A stretch of DNA of 7,296 nucleotides from assembly GCA_002422315.1 (NCBI GenBank), contig DIUJ01000032.1, positions 1-7,296 on the forward strand. Reading direction: 5' to 3'. This DNA comes from Bacteroidetes bacterium UBA6161. Its GTDB lineage: Bacteria > Bacteroidota > Bacteroidia > NS11-12g > UBA955. Numbering within the stretch: position 1 is the first letter of the stretch; every line of letters starts with the position of its first letter. The notes under the pieces were generated by a model. That model was not told where the DNA came from. It ran no database searches and saw only the letters and a program-made list of their open reading frames with translations. The position numbers were made by a program, and so were the translations under genes. Shown in pieces: positions 6,031-7,296 of this stretch.

Positions 6031-6485
6031 TATTCTTTTGTTATTGCCAATCCGCATGGGTACACCGGCGGACACCAGCCTTTAATTCCATTTACTTGTA
6101 AAAAGACCAGATGTTTTCTATTAAAATGGTTTTTTTTTATTTCTAATTTCAAATGGTTATTCCCTTGCGTTACATTAAAAAACTTTGTATCAAAACATTG
6201 CCTTTTATATTTAATTTTAATGTTTAAAAAATCATCCTCTTTCATTTTTAATAATGCACTATCGGGAAGGCTTGGAATTAAGTACCTTACTGTATTAGAA
6301 GAGTCTCTTATTTTTTTTAATTCGTACTCTTCCCCGTTGTATAATACAAAATAATGCAGTTTTTTGCTTACCCTTTTGGTAAATCTATCTTTGTTATAAA
6401 TAAAAACGGTCTCTTTATTTTGACTGTTTAGATCAAGTATACTATTTAAAACAATAAAGAGTATTAGAATTATGTTTTTCTTCAT
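6030..6485 (-). CDS. Exported 151-aa immunity candidate for cassette 1
   Basis: The protein begins MKKNIILILFIVLNSILDLN, a typical Sec signal peptide probably cut near residues 20-22, so the mature form of about 130 aa should be periplasmic. The body is rich in beta strands and Lys (YFVLYNGEEYELKKI, FLNIKIKYKRQCFDTKFF, NHLKLEIKKN). The end GWCPPVYPCG holds two Cys that, with the one in RQCFD, might form a disulfide. I recognise no family. Its ATG overlaps the stop of the upstream JAB-like tip as ATGA (6482-6485), the tight coupling usual for toxin-immunity pairs. Its own stop abuts the leader of cassette 2, suggesting that the pair moved as one module. Confidence 0.82.
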   Translation of the reverse strand: MKKNIILILFIVLNSILDLNSQNKETVFIYNKDRFTKRVSKKLHYFVLYNGEEYELKKIRDSSNTVRYLIPSLPDSALLKMKEDDFLNIKIKYKRQCFDTKFFNVTQGNNHLKLEIKKNHFNRKHLVFLQVNGIKGWCPPVYPCGLAITKE

Positions 6486-7296
6486 TCTTTTACTTTGTTT
6501 TTCATATCCTCTTCAATATTTTTTGTCATTTCCCCTCCAAGCGTTTGTATTAACTTACCATTGTTATTAAAGAAATTTAACGAGGGTTGGCGCCTGTCTA
6601 TAGGTAGAGATCGTCCAGTAGCAGAATCATAACGTTCCTCTATTTGTCCATTATTGCCTACAATAATATTCATTTTGAAGTTTTTAAAAGATTCCAAATC
6701 ATTACCAGGTCCGTCTTTTTCTGTTGATGGTTCATTTGCTAGTGATACTTTCCCATTTTTATCTGGTGCAGTAGGATGTGAGTGAATTGAAACATCGCCT
6801 TTAAGAATTAATTTATCAGATGTTTCATCCCCTTTAGTATAAACATCTTGTGTTACGGTGTATCGTCCCTCTGCTAAATCCATAGTAGATGCAAACTCAC
6901 CAACCTCACCTTCTTTTGTCTGACTTTGTCTTAACTTTTTATTTGCTTCTTTCAATATATCATAATGAACAACAAAATATTTTTTAGTTTTAGTTCCATT
7001 TTTAATGTCTTTTATAGCTGTATAGTTTAGACCGCTATTGGTACATTTAGCAACTTTATTATTGAGTGCTTTGCTCTTAACAACCACTATTAACATATCA
7101 GACTCTCCATCTCGACCAATCCATTTTCCTTTATAATAAAATTCTGCCTCACCGTTAGGGTCAATATAAATTATAGGATTATTATTATTGCATTTATATG
7201 GAGTTGTATGTGGTTGTAAAGCTACCAACGGATCCACGCTCAACCACCTCCCCAATCTACTGTCATAAATTCTTGCTCCAAAATCTAAAGAATTTC
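6482..7296 (-). CDS. Orphan Rhs tip cassette 1: core end plus JAB-like metallopeptidase domain (5' end beyond window)
   Basis: The frame is open to the right edge, and the visible part is 270 residues. It opens with NSLDFGARIYDSRLGRWLSV and the core exit IIYIDPNGEAEF, so the gene certainly starts upstream; there is no internal start to prefer. The unique domain carries HSHP at about residues 171-174 of the visible part, preceded by GDVSI. An acidic stretch with DGPGNDLESF follows, then the strand MNIIVGNNGQI. This is the JAMM/JAB arrangement: an upstream Glu (GEFAS is a candidate), HxHP, then a ligand Asp and a hydrophobic strand. JAB-like domains are known toxin tips of Bacteroidota Rhs proteins and would cleave peptide or isopeptide bonds. 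The spacing between HSHP and the likely Asp is longer than in classical JAMM proteins. The stop overlaps the exported partner gene by ATGA. Confidence 0.82.
   Translation of the reverse strand, partial: NSLDFGARIYDSRLGRWLSVDPLVALQPHTTPYKCNNNNPIIYIDPNGEAEFYYKGKWIGRDGESDMLIVVVKSKALNNKVAKCTNSGLNYTAIKDIKNGTKTKKYFVVHYDILKEANKKLRQSQTKEGEVGEFASTMDLAEGRYTVTQDVYTKGDETSDKLILKGDVSIHSHPTAPDKNGKVSLANEPSTEKDGPGNDLESFKNFKMNIIVGNNGQIEERYDSATGRSLPIDRRQPSLNFFNNNGKLIQTLGGEMTKNIEEDMKNKVKE
7229..7296 (-). repeat. Cassette core-end repeat, copy A (cut by window edge)
   Basis: It encodes NSLDFGARIYDSRLGRWLSV and is close to the cassette 2 core end at 5809-5876, sharing for example caaccacctccccaatctac. It differs in type from the core ends of cassettes 3 and 4. 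The leader of cassette 1 lies outside the window. Confidence 0.8.

Noticed and set aside
6007..6075. Longer start for the cassette 2 tip (MSAGVPMRIGNNK)
   Set aside because: These codons are the 3' end of the cassette 1 partner read in another frame and are not shared with the other leaders; the ATG at 6006 is.

Overview
The window is AT-rich and carries every convincing gene on the minus strand, packed head to tail. The recurring protein signature (YGFNGKE/METD, then LDFGARIYDSRLGRWLSVDPL or QDYGFRIYNPSYGKFLSVDPL, then an I-D-x-D-G exit) is the C-terminal end of the RHS repeat-associated core domain in the form common in Bacteroidota. Together with the low GC, absence of clear Shine-Dalgarno sequences and relaxed lipoprotein signals, this points to a Bacteroidota chromosome. 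No genus can be named from the sequence.

The layout is a tandem array of orphan Rhs tip cassettes. Each cassette has a short repeated leader, a truncated Rhs core end, a unique C-terminal domain and one unique partner gene. In transcription order (right to left) they are: cassette 1, a 5'-cut JAB-like metallopeptidase tip (6482-7296) plus an exported 151-aa partner (6030-6485); cassette 2, a zincin-like tip (5053-6006) plus a lipoprotein-like partner (4548-5093); cassette 3, an unidentified helical tip (3544-4467) plus a 32-residue single-helix membrane peptide (3425-3523); cassette 4, a Thr/Asn/Gln-rich tip (2084-3256) plus a 615-aa exported propeller-like protein (232-2079); cassette 5, only the first codons of a tip (1-79), cut by the window edge.

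The logic fits polymorphic toxin systems. A full-length Rhs protein elsewhere would present one C-terminal toxin, and the array would store spare tips with their immunity genes, exchangeable by recombination in the repeated core end. The complete fragments here have no RHS repeat shell, PAAR domain or signal peptide, so they are probably not secreted as they stand. All four partners are predicted to be exported or membrane-inserted, suggesting the tips act in the periplasm or envelope.

The most notable points are the HGAGHTAGINH motif of cassette 2, which has zincin spacing but Gly in place of the catalytic Glu; the unlisted 32-aa ORF that fills the immunity slot of cassette 3; the atypically large propeller-like partner of cassette 4; and a mosaic repeat structure that records recombination among cassettes. 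I saw no tRNA, rRNA, CRISPR, transposase or recombinase gene in the window.
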